Source: Mallotus nudiflorus (lineage: Eukaryota > Streptophyta > Magnoliopsida > Malpighiales > Euphorbiaceae). Taken from it: a DNA stretch of 64,000 nt. The stretch covers positions 2,170,001-2,234,000 of the forward strand of contig CANTUR010000069.1 in NCBI GenBank assembly GCA_947683625.1, given 5' to 3'. Shown here piece by piece: positions 50,906 to 63,610 of the stretch. The notes under the pieces are model-generated. The model searched no databases. It was not told the origin of the DNA and worked only from the letters and a program-made list of their open reading frames with translations. Position numbers and translations under genes: made by a program. Every line of letters starts with the position of its first letter. Position 1 is the stretch's first letter.

Positions 50906-51470
50906 TTCCAATCCTTTTGGTGCTCTTGTAAATACTCTTTTTTTCTTCTTCTTCTAAAACTCAGATTCTATTTCTCTCCAATAGGATCACTCATGTTCCT
51001 TACTTGCTTAAATATCTCTCAAACAAAATCCAACGCAACCACCTAAATTATGTCCTTGCCAGACATAGTAATAAAAAGAAAAAAGGAGAACCACAAAAGG
51101 AAAAATGTACTCTAATCTTATCAACTAAAGAGTCTTCAAATTTCACACATTCTAAGATATGGAAATGAGTTAAAGAGCGAAAGTGAACTGTTTGACCAAT
51201 CTAAATAGTAGGTAATGATCAAGATGACTAAGAGAAAAAGCAAGAAGCAATAATCTTGATAATGAGATAAAAAAATTAAACCATATAAATCAAGAACCAT
51301 CAAGTGGAAAATTTGTTACTTGCATAATATGATTCATCAAATTCTTATAGAAGTTTTGCAAAAACCTTATAGTTTTTGCCTACTAAATCCGATTATATCA
51401 TGATTTAATCACTAAAATACTAGAAAAAATGTTATAGGTAAACTCAAGAATATAGTCAAAAGTATGAATA
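50906..51470. other. intergenic DNA, nothing recognised
   Basis: Ordinary AT-rich sequence with a short CTT run near 50,945. No gene or element is seen. Confidence 0.4.
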
Positions 51471-51474
51471 TACT

Positions 51475-52860
51475 CTGTTGAACCTTAAAGGATAAAACAT
51501 TCATTTTTTATGGTCACAAGCAATTAAGTAAAATTATATTTAATTTACATATTTGAGTATTCATATTCAGGTTAATTAAATTTGCAATACTCAGTTGTGG
51601 TAAAAGTAGTGACAAATGCATCATGATCATATATGCACAAGTCAAGCAATGAAAAGTTAACCTTCTAGCTTTGCCAAGTCTACAACTTTGTCATGTGTGG
51701 TAATGAACACATCACAACTAGTGATGAACACATCACAACTGGTGACAAACTTATAAAATGGAAGATCAAATTTATATCAAGATATGAAGTCAAAATTGGT
51801 AAAATATAATGGGAATCTTCATTATCAATAGTCACAAGCAAATTCCAATCATTAAAGAATTTTTTCAAGAAAAATTATGGAATTCTAATTTGTAAATTTC
51901 TAAAAGTTTATGAGAGTTGTCATAACCAGTGTCACCATTAGCATTATGAGCAAGTGAGTTATGATACACCCATCATAAGTGGTGATAGAGTTGTCATGAG
52001 TAATGACAATCAATTTCAAAAGTTCTAGAGGGTCGTCATAACCAATCTCACCACCAATGTCATTAGCAAATAAAGTTATGAAACACCTATCATGAGTGGT
52101 GACAGAGGTGTCATGAACAATGACAACCTCCATTGATTTCCAAAAACTTGTTACTACCACCGATAGAAGCATCATAACTCATGAAAGTGTGTAAATTCTT
52201 ATACTTTGGCACCTTGACTGTCATGACCAATGACGTCTCTTTCATGAGCAATGACAAAGTTGCAAAGCACTTTTATTTTGGTGATTAAATAGCTCTTTAT
52301 GCATTTAATGCACCTTCAATAGCTCTTATTCTCTATAATAGTTTAATAAAGCTAAAAAAGCTAATAAAGTTGAGCAAACACATTTAGAGCTATCTTTGAG
52401 CATTTATTTTTAAATTAAATCTTTAACCACCCAAGTTCATCATCTTTAATTCTTTGTAATCTTTTCTATCTCAAGATTATTCTTAAGTATGGGTTGGTGA
52501 GTGTTTAAATACCATCATTTAATAGCTCAATAGTGAGATTAAATGAGCTAGGATAGGTTTTAAACACTTGTTTATTAAGAGGATTGTTCTTAGCATTGGA
52601 GTTTAAGTGTGAGTCATGTGAAAACACTTGGGTTTAAGTGTGGGCCTTGTGAAAATACTTGGGTGGTTTAGTTTAAGCTTGTAAGGGTTTAATCTACACC
52701 ATGAAGTAGATTATGGTGGATTGAAATTCTCAACAAGTGGTTTTAAACACTTGCTTTTTATTAAAAATTAAAAATTTTCCATTTAGCTCAAAAAGCCAAT
52801 TTAGCCTCCTCATCTTTTGGCACTTGTGGAACTACACACTTAAAATTTAACCTATCAGCA
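51475..52860 (+). mobile_element. eroded SIRE-like solo LTR H (boundaries approximate)
   Basis: The second half has the layout of the SIRE LTRs of E and F: GTTGGTGAGTGTT, repeated AAACACTTG phrases, GGGCCTTGTGAAAA, and a 'region before the CTCAACAAGTGG' segment. The first half carries short inverted motifs TGTCAT..ATGACA in several copies (51,685-52,255) and a 115-bp direct repeat starting near 51,902 and 52,017. A TATA-like CTATAATAG is near 52,333. No internal region, and I could not fix the ends or a target duplication. Confidence 0.55.
51902..52140. repeat. 115-bp direct repeat with embedded short inverted motifs
   Basis: AAAAGTTTATGAGAG at 51,902 and AAAAGTTCTAGAGGG at 52,017 start two similar units. 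Each contains CATAAC-A-T-TCACCA, ATCAT-AGTGGTGA and TGTCATGA..AATGACAA. Confidence 0.75.
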
Positions 52861-53850
52861 TATGGAATTAACTAAAGAACAAACAAAAAAAATAAAGCTA
52901 TTTCTTAATCAGTAACTTGAACAAATGTTATAGTTAATAAACAAAAACAACATACTTCGCAACTAATGAACTTTTTACTTCACAACTACAAATAAGATCA
53001 TATAAAAGGACAGATAAATCAGATAAGGATGAAAAAAAGATTAAAACTTATCCATAACATTAAAACCCCATGATTAATAACAATCTATTGACAAGAATTA
53101 TAATCCATAATTAAAGATTTTCGAGGAAACAATTGAAATTTACTTAATCTTTTACAAAGTAGCTGAGAATGAATTTGATTGAAAGATTTTTAATAAAGTA
53201 AATGCCTCCATTTTGAGCCATAAACTAGAAACACATGAAGAGATGTTAAAAATTAATGCAATCATTTTTTTTATTTCATTTATTCTAACAAGATCATTAG
53301 CAGCTATGGGCAAAAGAAGACAGAGAAGGTGGGATATGAAGAAAAAAAGATGGAAAGAAGAAGACAGAGAAGGTGAGATATTGAAAGAAAAGGTACAGAA
53401 GAAAAAATAAGTTAAAAAAGGGGCACGCTAATTTATTGAAAAAGGGGGGCATTTGATGCTATTGACATTCTTTTTTAGGGCATTCTTTCTTAATAAATTT
53501 TCCATAATAATACAATTAGGGTATTATTTTTAGGGCTTTAACCTATGCTTATTTATTCTATTAATATCAAACTAATTGTATTTTTATGGAAAATTTATTT
53601 CATTAAACTTTGGTCAATTTTTTTTTTAAATTTTGAGACTTAATTATCCTTATTGCAAGTGATATATATATAAGTGCTTAGAATTTTTCTTTTTATTTTC
53701 ATTTTTTTAATATCCATCTCCTTAGCTTTGTTTTTTCTAGGTTGATAATTTTCATTTTTAAATTGCAAGACTATAGATTTGTGGGTGTTCGTAGATTATA
53801 TGTACATATTTTTTTTCTTTCATTAAAGTGTAATGCATGTATCATTGTGG
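52861..53850. other. intergenic DNA with a small purine-rich repeat
   Basis: No supported gene. A ~40-bp unit (AAGAAGACAGAGAAGGTG) occurs twice near 53,312-53,375 and makes a Lys/Arg/Glu-rich ORF at 53,213-53,410 that shows no family features. The rest is AT-rich. Confidence 0.4.
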
Positions 53851-53877
53851 CATTCATTTCAATAGAGCTTTTCATTG

Positions 53878-54790
53878 AATAAATAGAGTGGAAAGAAATG
53901 TTACATGCTTTTTTCTAGACATTTTTGATTGTTTGGGGTGATACTTATAGATATTGGAGATGGACTTCTTAACTCAAGTTTAGGTTTTTGTCTCAATTTC
54001 TCTTTTTCTTCAGACCCTTTTCTTTTGTTTGTTAATGATGATGATGTTATGAAAATAAATTTGAAGAAGTTTCTTAGCTAATTAGTGTTTACTAGCCTAA
54101 AAGAAGTTATGGCACCTCTTTCATAAAGCTCCAAATACCTACAATGCAAGTTTTTGATACCTTATCTGAATTAGTACACAATTATAATAGAACTTTATTT
54201 TTTTTATAGGATTTTAGGTTTCTCTTCCCAGCTTTAGAAGGATTACTATTTGGATATGACATTGGTGCAACCATGTCATTATAGGTGCTTTTGTGGTTTA
54301 AGAGGTTCTTGCTTGTACTCATTTCATTTCAGTACATAATTGTATCTTACAAGATATGATAATATATTTTTGTTAAAAGTTATAACTTACTATTGATATA
54401 TAGTCTATTTTTTGTTCAATCTAATTTGTTCCTTTATCTGTTAATTTATCAGTCACCTAAGCTCAGTGGAATAACATGGTTCAACCTTTTAGTTATTCAG
54501 CTTGGTTTGGTGGTATGGTTGATGTGTATTGATGTTGACCTTTTGACTTATTTTCTTTTTTTGTAGAAAACTTATTTTCTATTTTCACTTAATGCATAAG
54601 TGTATTATTAAGTTAGATTTCTTTGAATGCAAGTTAGTGTATTATTATGTTAGATTTAATCATTTTTTTAGTTTTTCTCTTTTTTATGTTTTCTATCCTA
54701 ACATGGGATCTTTGGAATGTTGTACAATGAAGGTGCTTTGAAAGTTTAAATATCAATAGAGGATTATATAATATATAGCTAATGTTTATG
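53878..54790 (+). pseudogene. MFS sugar transporter gene fragment, copy 1
   Basis: A degraded exon at about 54,208-54,285 reads FRFLFPALEGLLFGYDIGAT. A second, after an intron-like gap, at about 54,452-54,530 reads SPKLSGITWFNLLVIQLGLVV. Together they match the first membrane segment and following loop (FPALGGLLFGYDIGAT, SGxTWFN, QLGLVVSG) of the plant sugar/H+ symporter subgroup that includes plastidic and vacuolar members. Exons are still separated by non-coding DNA, so the fragment came by DNA-level copying, not through mRNA. No start, no further membrane segments, and a stop soon after each exon: a pseudogene fragment. The next copy starts 923 bp later. Confidence 0.65.
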
Positions 54791-55700
54791 CTTTATTAGA
54801 TAAATGCATTGGAAAGAAATGTTTCATGCTTTTTGCTAGAGATCTTTCGATTGTTTAGGGTGATACTTCTAAATATTGGAGATGGACTTCATAACTTGAG
54901 TCCATATTTTTGTCTCAATTTCTCTTTTTTCTTCAGACCTTTTTCTTTTGTTTATTAATAATGATGGTGTGATAATAAATTTAAATAAGTTGCGTAGCTG
55001 ATTAGTGTTTGCCAGCTTGAAAGAAGTTATGACACCTATTTCATAAAGTTTAGAATACCTACAACATAAGTTTTTGATGCCTTATCTGAATTAGTACACA
55101 ATTATCATAGAACTTTATTTTTTTCATGGGATCTTAAGTTTCTCTTCCTAGCTTTAGGAGGATTACTATTTAGATATGACATTGGTACTAGTTATGGTGT
55201 AACCATATCATTACAAGTGCTTTCGTGGTTTTAGAGGTTCTTACTTATACTCATTTCATTTCAGTACATAATTATAGCTTACTAGATATCATAATCTATT
55301 TTTGTTAAAAGTTATAGCTTATTATTGATATAATAGTCTATTTGTTGTTCAATCTAATTTGTTCTTTATCTGTCAATTTATCAATCTTCTGAGCTTAGTG
55401 GAATAACATGGTTTAACCTTTCAGCTGTTCAGCTTAATTTGGTGGTATGGTTAATGAGTACTGATGCTGACTTTTTGACTTATTTTCTATTTTTACTTAA
55501 TTCATGTGTATTTTTATGTTAGATTTTTTCAAATGTAGTTTATTGTATTATTTTGTTAGATTTAATCATAGATTTTTTCTAGTGTTTCTCTTTTTTATAT
55601 TTTCTATCATAATATTGGATCTTTGGAGTGATGTACAATAGAGGTGCTTTGAAAGTTTTGTATGCTAATGTATAGCTATGCATTGATTGACAAAGGATTG
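54791..55700 (+). pseudogene. MFS sugar transporter gene fragment, copy 2 (tandem duplicate)
   Basis: The same two exon remnants appear at about 55,131-55,235 (KFLFLALGGLLFRYDIGTS, then VTISLQ) and about 55,382-55,450 (SELSGITWFNLSAVQLNLVV). This copy keeps the TISLQ residues lost in copy 1, and copy 1 keeps the Gly that is Arg here, so each has decayed separately since the duplication. The duplicated unit begins at GGAAAGAAATGTT (53,889 and 54,812) and also includes intron sequence. Confidence 0.65.
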
Positions 55701-55794
55701 AATGATTTTCTTCTTAAGATTTTGCCAAATGCGAGGCATTAGCCCTTACGCCCTTTTCTTGCACCTTCTCTATTGCAACCTTTGACAAAATAAT

Positions 55795-56704
55795 TTAAAA
55801 GTTCCTTAGAGGGGGGGGGGGGGTGAATAAGGATAATAAAGGATTTTAGAAAATTAAGAATGAAATTAAAGGATGAACATGAATTAAAAGAGAACAGAGT
55901 AGGAAGAACAATGAATACAAGGATTTAAGGAGTTTGGATTCTCAAAAATCCTACGTCTCCACCTAACTTATCCCCAAGTTAGGATTTTTCAATACCCATA
56001 ATTGTATTTACAAGATTGAGATTACATAAGAGTTTGAGGCTCACTCTTTCAACCTTATAACTTGAGTTTTCAAGGCTCACTAAGAAAAAAAATCAAATCC
56101 CAAGTGTTTTGATGGCGAAACACTTAAACCAATTCCTTTAGAAATAAATCTCACTTCCCTTATAATCTATCCTAAGATTTTAAATGAAGAGAAATTATAT
56201 TTCTAATACACAACCAACTCTCACAAGAGTTATACAAACAAAGAACGAATATTTAAGAGTTTGAGAGCTTTAATGAATATTAAGATAGAAAATTGTAATA
56301 AGTAAATATCTTAACTTCAATTGAGCTCAAGTAGGTGTTTATATAGATAAACACTAAAAAATATGGCTGTTGGAGATCTCAAACATGTCTCTAACATCCC
56401 TTTGTTAAATTAAAAAATATGACAGTTGGAATGTCACTATAGCAGTAGATCTTCAGTCGCAGCCTACTGTCAACTTTGGCTTTCTATCACCATAGTAGCT
56501 CTTACTTCAATGACAACTTACTATTAATTTCAGCTTTCTATCACCATAGACGTTTTTGCTTCAGTCGTAGGTTACTATTCATTTCAGCTTTGACTTGGCT
56601 TTCATTTGAGTCCTAACTTATACATACTTAAAATAAAAATATTAAATGTTAAAAATTAAGTTTGTTAAGATCAAAATTAAGATTGATTATTGCCAAGGTC
56701 AATA
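55795..56704 (-). repeat. 3' LTR of element F
   Basis: 910 bp on the minus strand from TATTGACC (56,704) to CTTTTAA (55,795). TATA box (minus TATATAAA) at 56,345-56,338. A 13-base G run at 55,811-55,823 lies near the end, where the 5' copy has only GAGGGCG. Short inverted motifs CTATCACCATAG occur upstream of the TATA box (56,430-56,560). Confidence 0.85.
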
Positions 56705-56718
56705 ATCTCCCCCTTTTT
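56705..56718 (-). other. polypurine tract of element F
   Basis: On the minus strand AAAAAGGGGGAGAT directly precedes the 3' LTR, the same tract as in E. Confidence 0.75.
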
Positions 56719-58113
56719 GATTTTTGCAAACTTATTTTGAGTTTGAGAAGGATAATATAAAGTGACATGTGTGTTGTTTCAAATTCCATTCAAGTATGTA
56801 AATTACACTCCCCCTTAATTTATGCATATAATAAAAATAATGAATTTATGGAGTAAGGAATTCAAAAAATAAATAAAATCAATGGAATGAGAAAGATACA
56901 TATTTTAAAAATAATGAAATTTTAAGAATCTCCCCCTTTGTGCTATAAAAATATCAATTGAACAACTCTAAAAAAAATTCAATTGAAAAATATACCAATT
57001 AAAATATTTAATATATTTCTTTATTACTCTCCTTTTTATTATGATAAGAAATATAAATTTATAAATTAACTTCCTTGACAAAAATATGAACAACATGAAA
57101 TATAACATGAGGGACATTAAAACATGGCCTAACAAGACAAATGTGTTAAAAACATAAAAAAAAATGATAACATAATCATTTAAATAAATGCTAGGCAATA
57201 TGAAGGAAATAATTTCAAACATATTAGAATAAATAAAACCAGTAGCACTTACAATGCATGTACTACTACTTAACACATCACAAACATAGTGCATATAGCA
57301 TTTATGTTGAAGCTTAACAAACTTAACAATCACATGATCATGTAGAGTTTAGTTCTAATGGAAACAAAAGATTAAGAATTAAAACAATGAAAACAAAGAT
57401 AGATCATATCTTTAAAAAAATTATGTCCATCTATCCAAAGCATGTCCATCTAGCCAAGTATCATATATATACATACATAAACAAAGTAAGCAAAATAAGA
57501 CTTTTGATTACATATAAAAATATGACAAAACTAGCCACACTTACAATGTTACTATGTATGCATAAACAAAATAAAAAATTAAATTCAAACTCAAATATTT
57601 CTCTCCCTTCATCAAAATGCAAAAAATCATTAAAGAAAAATAAAATTGCATAAATAAAAGATAGAGTTACAATGATATTAAAATATCAATTGTAAAAAAA
57701 ACGTAACACGACATAAAACTAACAGCTCATGGCTTATATCCAAAAAATAAACCAAACCTAAATTGACACAAAATAACCATAAAAAAACTAACAAATCAAA
57801 GCTCAGATACAAAAAATATACTAAAAATAAACCTAATAAAAACTGACAAAAAACACATAAAAAATATATAAAAAATAAATAGTCTTGTTTAGGAGGAGGA
57901 AATAGGGAATAATTTTGCTATATGCTTATTTTGAATAATTAATTTATTGAAATAATTTCAACAATTAATTATTAAATAGTAAAAAACAAATTTAAAAAAA
58001 TTGATAAGATCAAAATCAAAATTAATAATCAAAGCAACTAATAAGCACAATATGGTTTCACATGAAAATAGTTCAACCATAAGCATAAAATTAAGATAAA
58101 GTAGAACCATCAA
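56719..58113 (-). other. 3' non-coding region of element F
   Basis: About 1.4 kb of AT-rich sequence, homologous in its right part to 41,650-42,100 of E (AACTAACAGCTCATG near 57,716). No env-like ORF is visible. The open frames 56,968-57,333 and 57,387-57,653 lack family features and I do not call them genes. Confidence 0.55.
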
Positions 58114-61100
58114 TCATGCTAAGATCATGCTAATGAAATTCATTCTCTTCTCATTGAGAGGTTTGGTGAAGATATTTGTAAGTTGATTATTTGTATCAAC
58201 AAATTCAGGCAAGATATCACCATTTTGAACTTGATCACACAAGAAATAATGTCTAATGTTTATATGTTTAGTTTTAGAATGTTAAATGGGTTTTTTGCTA
58301 ATAGCACTTGTATTATCATATTTGATTGGAATGTGATCAAGTTTGATACCATAGTCCAATAATTATTGTTTTTGCCATAAGACTTGTGAACAACAAAGAC
58401 TTGTTGCAATATATTCACCTTGAGTAGTGGACAAGGCAACCGAAACTTATTTCTTGCTAAACCAAGAAACTAAACATTATCCTAAAAGTTTAAAAGTTTT
58501 GAAAGTGCTCTTTTTATCTAGTAAACTACTAGTAAAGTCTACATTCGAATGACTAATCAAGTCAAAGGAGGAACTCCTAGGATACTAAAGTCCTAAATGC
58601 ATTATTCCATAAAGATATTTGAAAATGTTTTTTATTGCATTGAAATGAGACTCTCTAGGACTTTATTAAGACCTAGCACACAAGCTAGTAGCAAATATAA
58701 TGTCATGTCTACTAGCTGTTAAATAAAGATGGGATCCAATCATACCTCTAAATTGCTTTTCATCAACCAGTTTACCATTCTCGTCTTTATTGAGTTTGAT
58801 GATGGTACTCATTGGAGTTTTGCTTTTCTTAGCTCCAGCCATGCCAAACTTCTTGAGAATGTCTCTTGCATATTTAATTTGATTAATTAAAATTCCATTT
58901 TTGTATTATTTAATTGGAAGTCCAAAAAAGAATTTAAGCTCACCCATCATGCTCATCTCAAATTTTCCTTATGTAAACTTGGAAAATTCCTCACAAAATC
59001 AATGGTCAGTAGCACTGAAAATAATGTCGTCAACATATATTTGAATAATTAATAAATCATGTTTGGAATTTTTTAGGAAAAGAGTTATATCATTGTTTCC
59101 TTTAGAAAAACCTTTCTCTAATAAGAAGTTGCTCAATCTTTCGTACTAAGCTCTTGGAGCTTATTTTAATCCATATAATGCTCTTGACAATTTAAAAACA
59201 TGATTTGAAGAATCAAAATTTTCAAAACCTAAAGGTTGTTCAACATATACCTCCTCTTCAATGAAATCAGTTAAAAATGCACTTTTAACATCTATTTAAT
59301 AAAGTTTAAAATTCATGAATGATGCAAATGCAAGTAGCATTTTATAGCTTCTAACCTTACAACTGGGGTAAAGGTTTCATCATAATCAATGCCTTCCTCT
59401 TGATTATAACCTTTAGCTACTAGTCTAGCTTATTCCTAATTATGACACCTTATTCATTCATCTTATTTATAAACACCTATTTAGTGCTTATAATAGGATA
59501 ATGTTTAGGCCTAGGTACCAAGGTCCAAACCTTATTTCTCTTATATTTATTTAACTCTTCTTACATGGCAAGGACCCAAAATTCATCACTCAAAGCATCA
59601 TCAACATTTTTTGGTTCAATTTGAGATATGAAGGCTAAATTAACAATAGACTTAAGTTGAGATTTAATAGTTACCCCCTTTATAGTACCACCTATAATGA
59701 GATCTTGAGGATGAGCTTTCTTGAATTGTTAATCCTTTAGAAGATCATCCTTTAAGGTAGGTTGAGGCATCTCTTCACTTTCTTTCTTGCTTGAACCTTC
59801 AAGTTTTAAAGGTTTATTAGCATTTTCTTCTTAAGTGCTCACATCTACATGCTTATTTACAAAATTATTAACATTACAAACATTCTTTCTAGGATTAAGT
59901 GAGTTTGATTCATTAAATATAACATGCATTGACTCTTCATCTACTAGAGTTCTTTTGTTAAAGACTTTATATGCTTTAATGGAAGTAGAATAGCCTAGAA
60001 AAATTCCTTCATTGGCTTTAGAGTCAAATTTCCCAAGATTATTCTTTATGTTCAATATAAAGAACTTCCATCCAAATACTCTTCGATATGAGATTTTGGG
60101 TTTTCTATTGTTCTATAGCTCATAAGAAGTTTTATTTAAAATTGGTCTTTTGAAAACTCTATTTAAAATATAACAAGACATGTTAACGACTTTTGCCCAA
60201 AAGTATAAAGGTAAATTATACTCATGAAGCATTGTTCTATCCATTTCCACTAGAGTTTTATTCTTCCTTTCAACTACCTCATTTTGTTAAGGAATAATAG
60301 GAAAAGAAACATATGTGAAATAATATTTTCATTGTAAAATGTTTTTAAAAATTCATTTTCAAATTCAGTTCCATAATCACTTTTAATGGATGAAATACAA
60401 AATCCTTTTTCTTTTTAAACTTTTTTAGCAAAATTTTTAGAAGCTTTAAAATCATTATTCTTAAGAGCAAGGAAACATACCCAAGAAAATCTAGAGTAGT
60501 CATTAACTAAGACATAAGAATAGTGTATACCACCTAAACTAGCAACTCTAGTTGGTCCAAACAAATCCTTATGTATAACTTCAAGTGGCTTAGAGATGGA
60601 TATAACATTTTTTAGCTTAAAAGATGACTTGGATTGTTTTCCCTTTTGACAAGCATTACAAGATTTATCCTTAGTGAACTCAAGCTTAGGTAAACCAATC
60701 ACAAGTTCATGTTTACAAAGATCATTCAATAGCTCAAAATTTGCATGTCCTAACCTTCTATGCCATGTTTATGTGTCATGGCAAATAGACATCAACCATT
60801 TAATATTTTATTATCAATCTTATTTAAATCAATAACATAAACATTATTAACCATTTCACCACTAAAAATTATTATCTTCATCAAGACTACTAATAAAACA
60901 ATTCTTAGGATAAAAAGTAACCTTATTTCCCATATCATATAATTGACTTATATTAAGCAAGTTATGTTTCAGACCATTAACAAGTAATACTTAATGTGTA
61001 GATGAGGATTACCAATTTCTTCAATGCCAATAATCTTTCCTTTTGCATTGTCCTCGAAAGTAACATGTCCTCCATCCTTAGCATTAAGCTTGTTGAATTG

Positions 61101-63228
61101 CTCTTTGTCTCCGGTCATGTGTCTTGAACATCTACTATCAAGATACCATTTACTTTTTATTCTTATGGACTTCAAGAACACCTACATAATATAATTCAAA
61201 CATTCTTTTGAACCCAAACCTTAATTGGTCTAGGTTTGTTAGTCTTAAAGTAGTCTGAAGGTAGCAATTGTAAATGTAATTTCCTATAAAAGCATACATT
61301 GCTATAGTTGCAAATGTCATGCAATAGAAATAATAAATATTGGAAATTTTTTTTCCTAGGATTATATGCTTTTCTAATATGCAAAACTTGCCTTTCATGT
61401 TGTGTTGGTGTGTGCTTCCTATAATGCTTTTAAGTCATAGTGTGAGACATGCATTAATAATGACAATATGCATTTTGATAGGTTTATGCAAATGTTTATC
61501 TACATTATGTTGTGTGGCATGCCTATTATGATTGTGTTTAGTGTACATATAAAGCATGCTTGGGTTGAGGTGCTCTAGTTTGAGCCTTACCTTTTTGTGC
61601 CAATGGAGGTTGAGTCTTATAAAACTTTCCCTTATTGTTTGACACATGAGACTTTTTAGTTTTGAAAGCTTAAGTCTCATTTAGTTTAGAGGTAAAAGGA
61701 GCATAATTATATGAGGCTTTAATAAAATTAATATGTGATGATGATGAGGAAGCCATTCCATTGGTATATCCAATTCCATGTATATCTCTGTGGAATTTTT
61801 AAGAGTCAAGAATATTATTCAAAGATTATTTTCCCTTCATGAGTTTCTTAATGGAATTTTTCAAATTTAAGACCTTCTTAAAAAGCTTTTGATTTTTATC
61901 ATTTGCTTTCTTAAGTTGATCTTCTAAGAAATTTAAAATTTTCAAATCATTAGTAAGTTCATCATTTAATTTAACAAGATTAGAAAATTCATTTTTTAAA
62001 TTTTCAAATTCCTTAGTTAAGCTAGTTAACTTATATTTATAATGCTTTTTCTTAAATAATAAACTTTTTCATTTAGCCATAACTTTACTAGTAATAAAAG
62101 TTTCATCATCATCATTATTATCACAATAATCATCATAACAAGAAGAATTAGATCTAGATGGTACCTTGTTATCACTTTCAAGAGCTATAAAACAAAGGTT
62201 GGCTAGCTCTTGTTGCTCCTCTTCCATTTCTTATTCGAAGTAGTCATCCTAAGTTGTCTTATAAGCCTTCCTTTTCTATTTTGTTCCTTTGCTCTTGTTT
62301 TTTTAGTTTGGGGCACTCACTCCACATGTGTCCTAGTTTCTTACATTCATAGCAAGTGATATCTTTAAGTTTCTTCTTACATTCTTCTTCATGTTTCTTA
62401 TTAAAGTCTCTTATTCTTGATGAGTGGTGTTTTCTTAAGAACTTCTTGAAGTTTCTTATAAGCATGGCAATTTCACCATTTTCATCACCAGAATCTTTAA
62501 GGTCTTCTTCTTCATCATTATTTTTTAAAGCTTTTAAGGAAATGCTCTTCTTTTTCTCTTCCTTCTCTTCTTGCTCTTCACCTATTTGCTTAATTATAAG
62601 CTCATGGGTGAGAAGCTTTCCAATAAACATGTTGATTGAGAGAGTTGAGAGGTTTTGAGCTTCCTTAATTGAAGTAACTTGAGGTTCTCAATCCTTCTTA
62701 AGTAAGATCCTTAAAATCTTGTTGTTTACTTCTTCCTTAGAAAAATGATTTCCAAGTTTCTTAAGGGTGTTGAGAAGAGCCATGAGACAGTTTGTCATCT
62801 CCCTTATTGATTCATGTGGCTTTATTTTGAAAAGTTCATACTCGTACATGTAAAGTTAAACCTTCTTACTTCTAACTCTAATGTTGCCTTTATAGTGATT
62901 TTTCAAGGTCTCCTACATTTCCTTGGCTAAAATACAATGTTGAAGCTTGCTACTTTCCTCTCTGGTTATGGAGGATGCTATAATGATTTGTAGCCTTTTT
63001 ATTCTTGTAATTTTCTTCCTTTTGTTTATTGCTCTACTCATTTCTTGGAAGAATAGTGACGACTCCATCTTTGGTAGCTTTAGGGGGTTCCCATCCTTTT
63101 AGAATAATTTCCCAAAGCTTGGTGGAATTATAATCTAGATAGAGCTCTATTTTGAATTTCCAATTTGGATAATCACTACCATTAAAAAAAGGTCTAAGAG
63201 AATAGATGTTTTGATTTTCAATCCCCAT
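58114..63228 (-). pseudogene. SIRE-type Copia gag-pol of element F, broken
   Basis: Gag starts at 63,228 (MGIENQNIYSLRPFFNG). An acidic/basic stretch at 62,400-62,630 is followed by the zinc knuckle CYECKKLGHMWSEC near 62,355-62,312. The protease motif near 61,150 is DSRCSRHMTG (Gly changed to Arg). Pre-integrase and integrase are at about 60,900-60,100 (KLEFTKDKSCNACQKG, DLFGPTRVASLGG). RT has YVDD at 59,037-59,026, and RNase H ends near 58,114. A one-base loss relative to E near 58,130 creates the final stop early. Stops and frameshifts occur throughout. It is better preserved than E in gag and integrase, but inactive. Confidence 0.9.
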
Positions 63229-63266
63229 AACCTTGTATTCTAGTAATGAAGTATCTAGAATTTAGG

Positions 63267-63278
63267 CTTTGATACCAA
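63267..63278 (-). other. primer-binding site of element F
   Basis: On the minus strand TTGGTATCAAAG follows the LTR end CTTTTAA, the same site as in E. Confidence 0.78.
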
Positions 63279-63610
63279 TTAAAAGTGTCTTAGAGGGCGT
63301 GAATAAGGCTAATGAACGATTTTAGAAAATTAAAAATGAATTTAAGGGATGAACAAGAATTAAAAGAGAATAGAGTAGGAAGAATAATGGACACAAGGAT
63401 TTAAGAAATTCAGATTCTCAACAATCCTACGTCTCCACCTAACTTATCCTTAAATTATAATTTTTCAATAACCATAATCTTATTCATGAGATTGAAATTA
63501 CACAAGATTTTGAGGGTCACTTTTTTAACCTTATAACTTGAGTTTTCATGGCTCACTAAAAAAAAAAAAAACCAAATCCCATGTGTTTTGATGGCTAAAC
63601 ACTTAAACTA
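63279..63610 (-). repeat. 5' LTR fragment of element F
   Basis: It matches the last ~330 bp of the 3' LTR (CTCACTAA, CAAATCCCA, GTGTTTTGATGG). Homology is cut at 63,610 by LTR G; the rest should lie to the right of the window. Confidence 0.82.

Larger units (their letters stand above)
55795..63610 (-). mobile_element. SIRE-type Copia element F
   Basis: On the minus strand: 5' LTR fragment (63,610-63,279), primer-binding site, gag-pol (63,228-58,114), 3' non-coding region, polypurine tract (56,717-56,705), 3' LTR (56,704-55,795). It is related to element E (gag and pol align throughout) but has a shorter LTR with a different central part, so it is a separate subfamily. The 5' LTR is split at 63,610 by LTR G. 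The flank after its 3' LTR is ATAAT (55,794-55,790 read on plus); the other flank is off window. Confidence 0.88.

Noticed and set aside
53213..53410. Lys/Arg/Glu-rich 65-codon ORF
   Set aside because: Built on a small purine-rich duplication; no promoter or homologue features seen.
57387..57653. 88-codon ORF as an env-like gene of element F
   Set aside because: It is on the opposite strand to F, Lys-rich from AT bias, and has no signal peptide or membrane segment.
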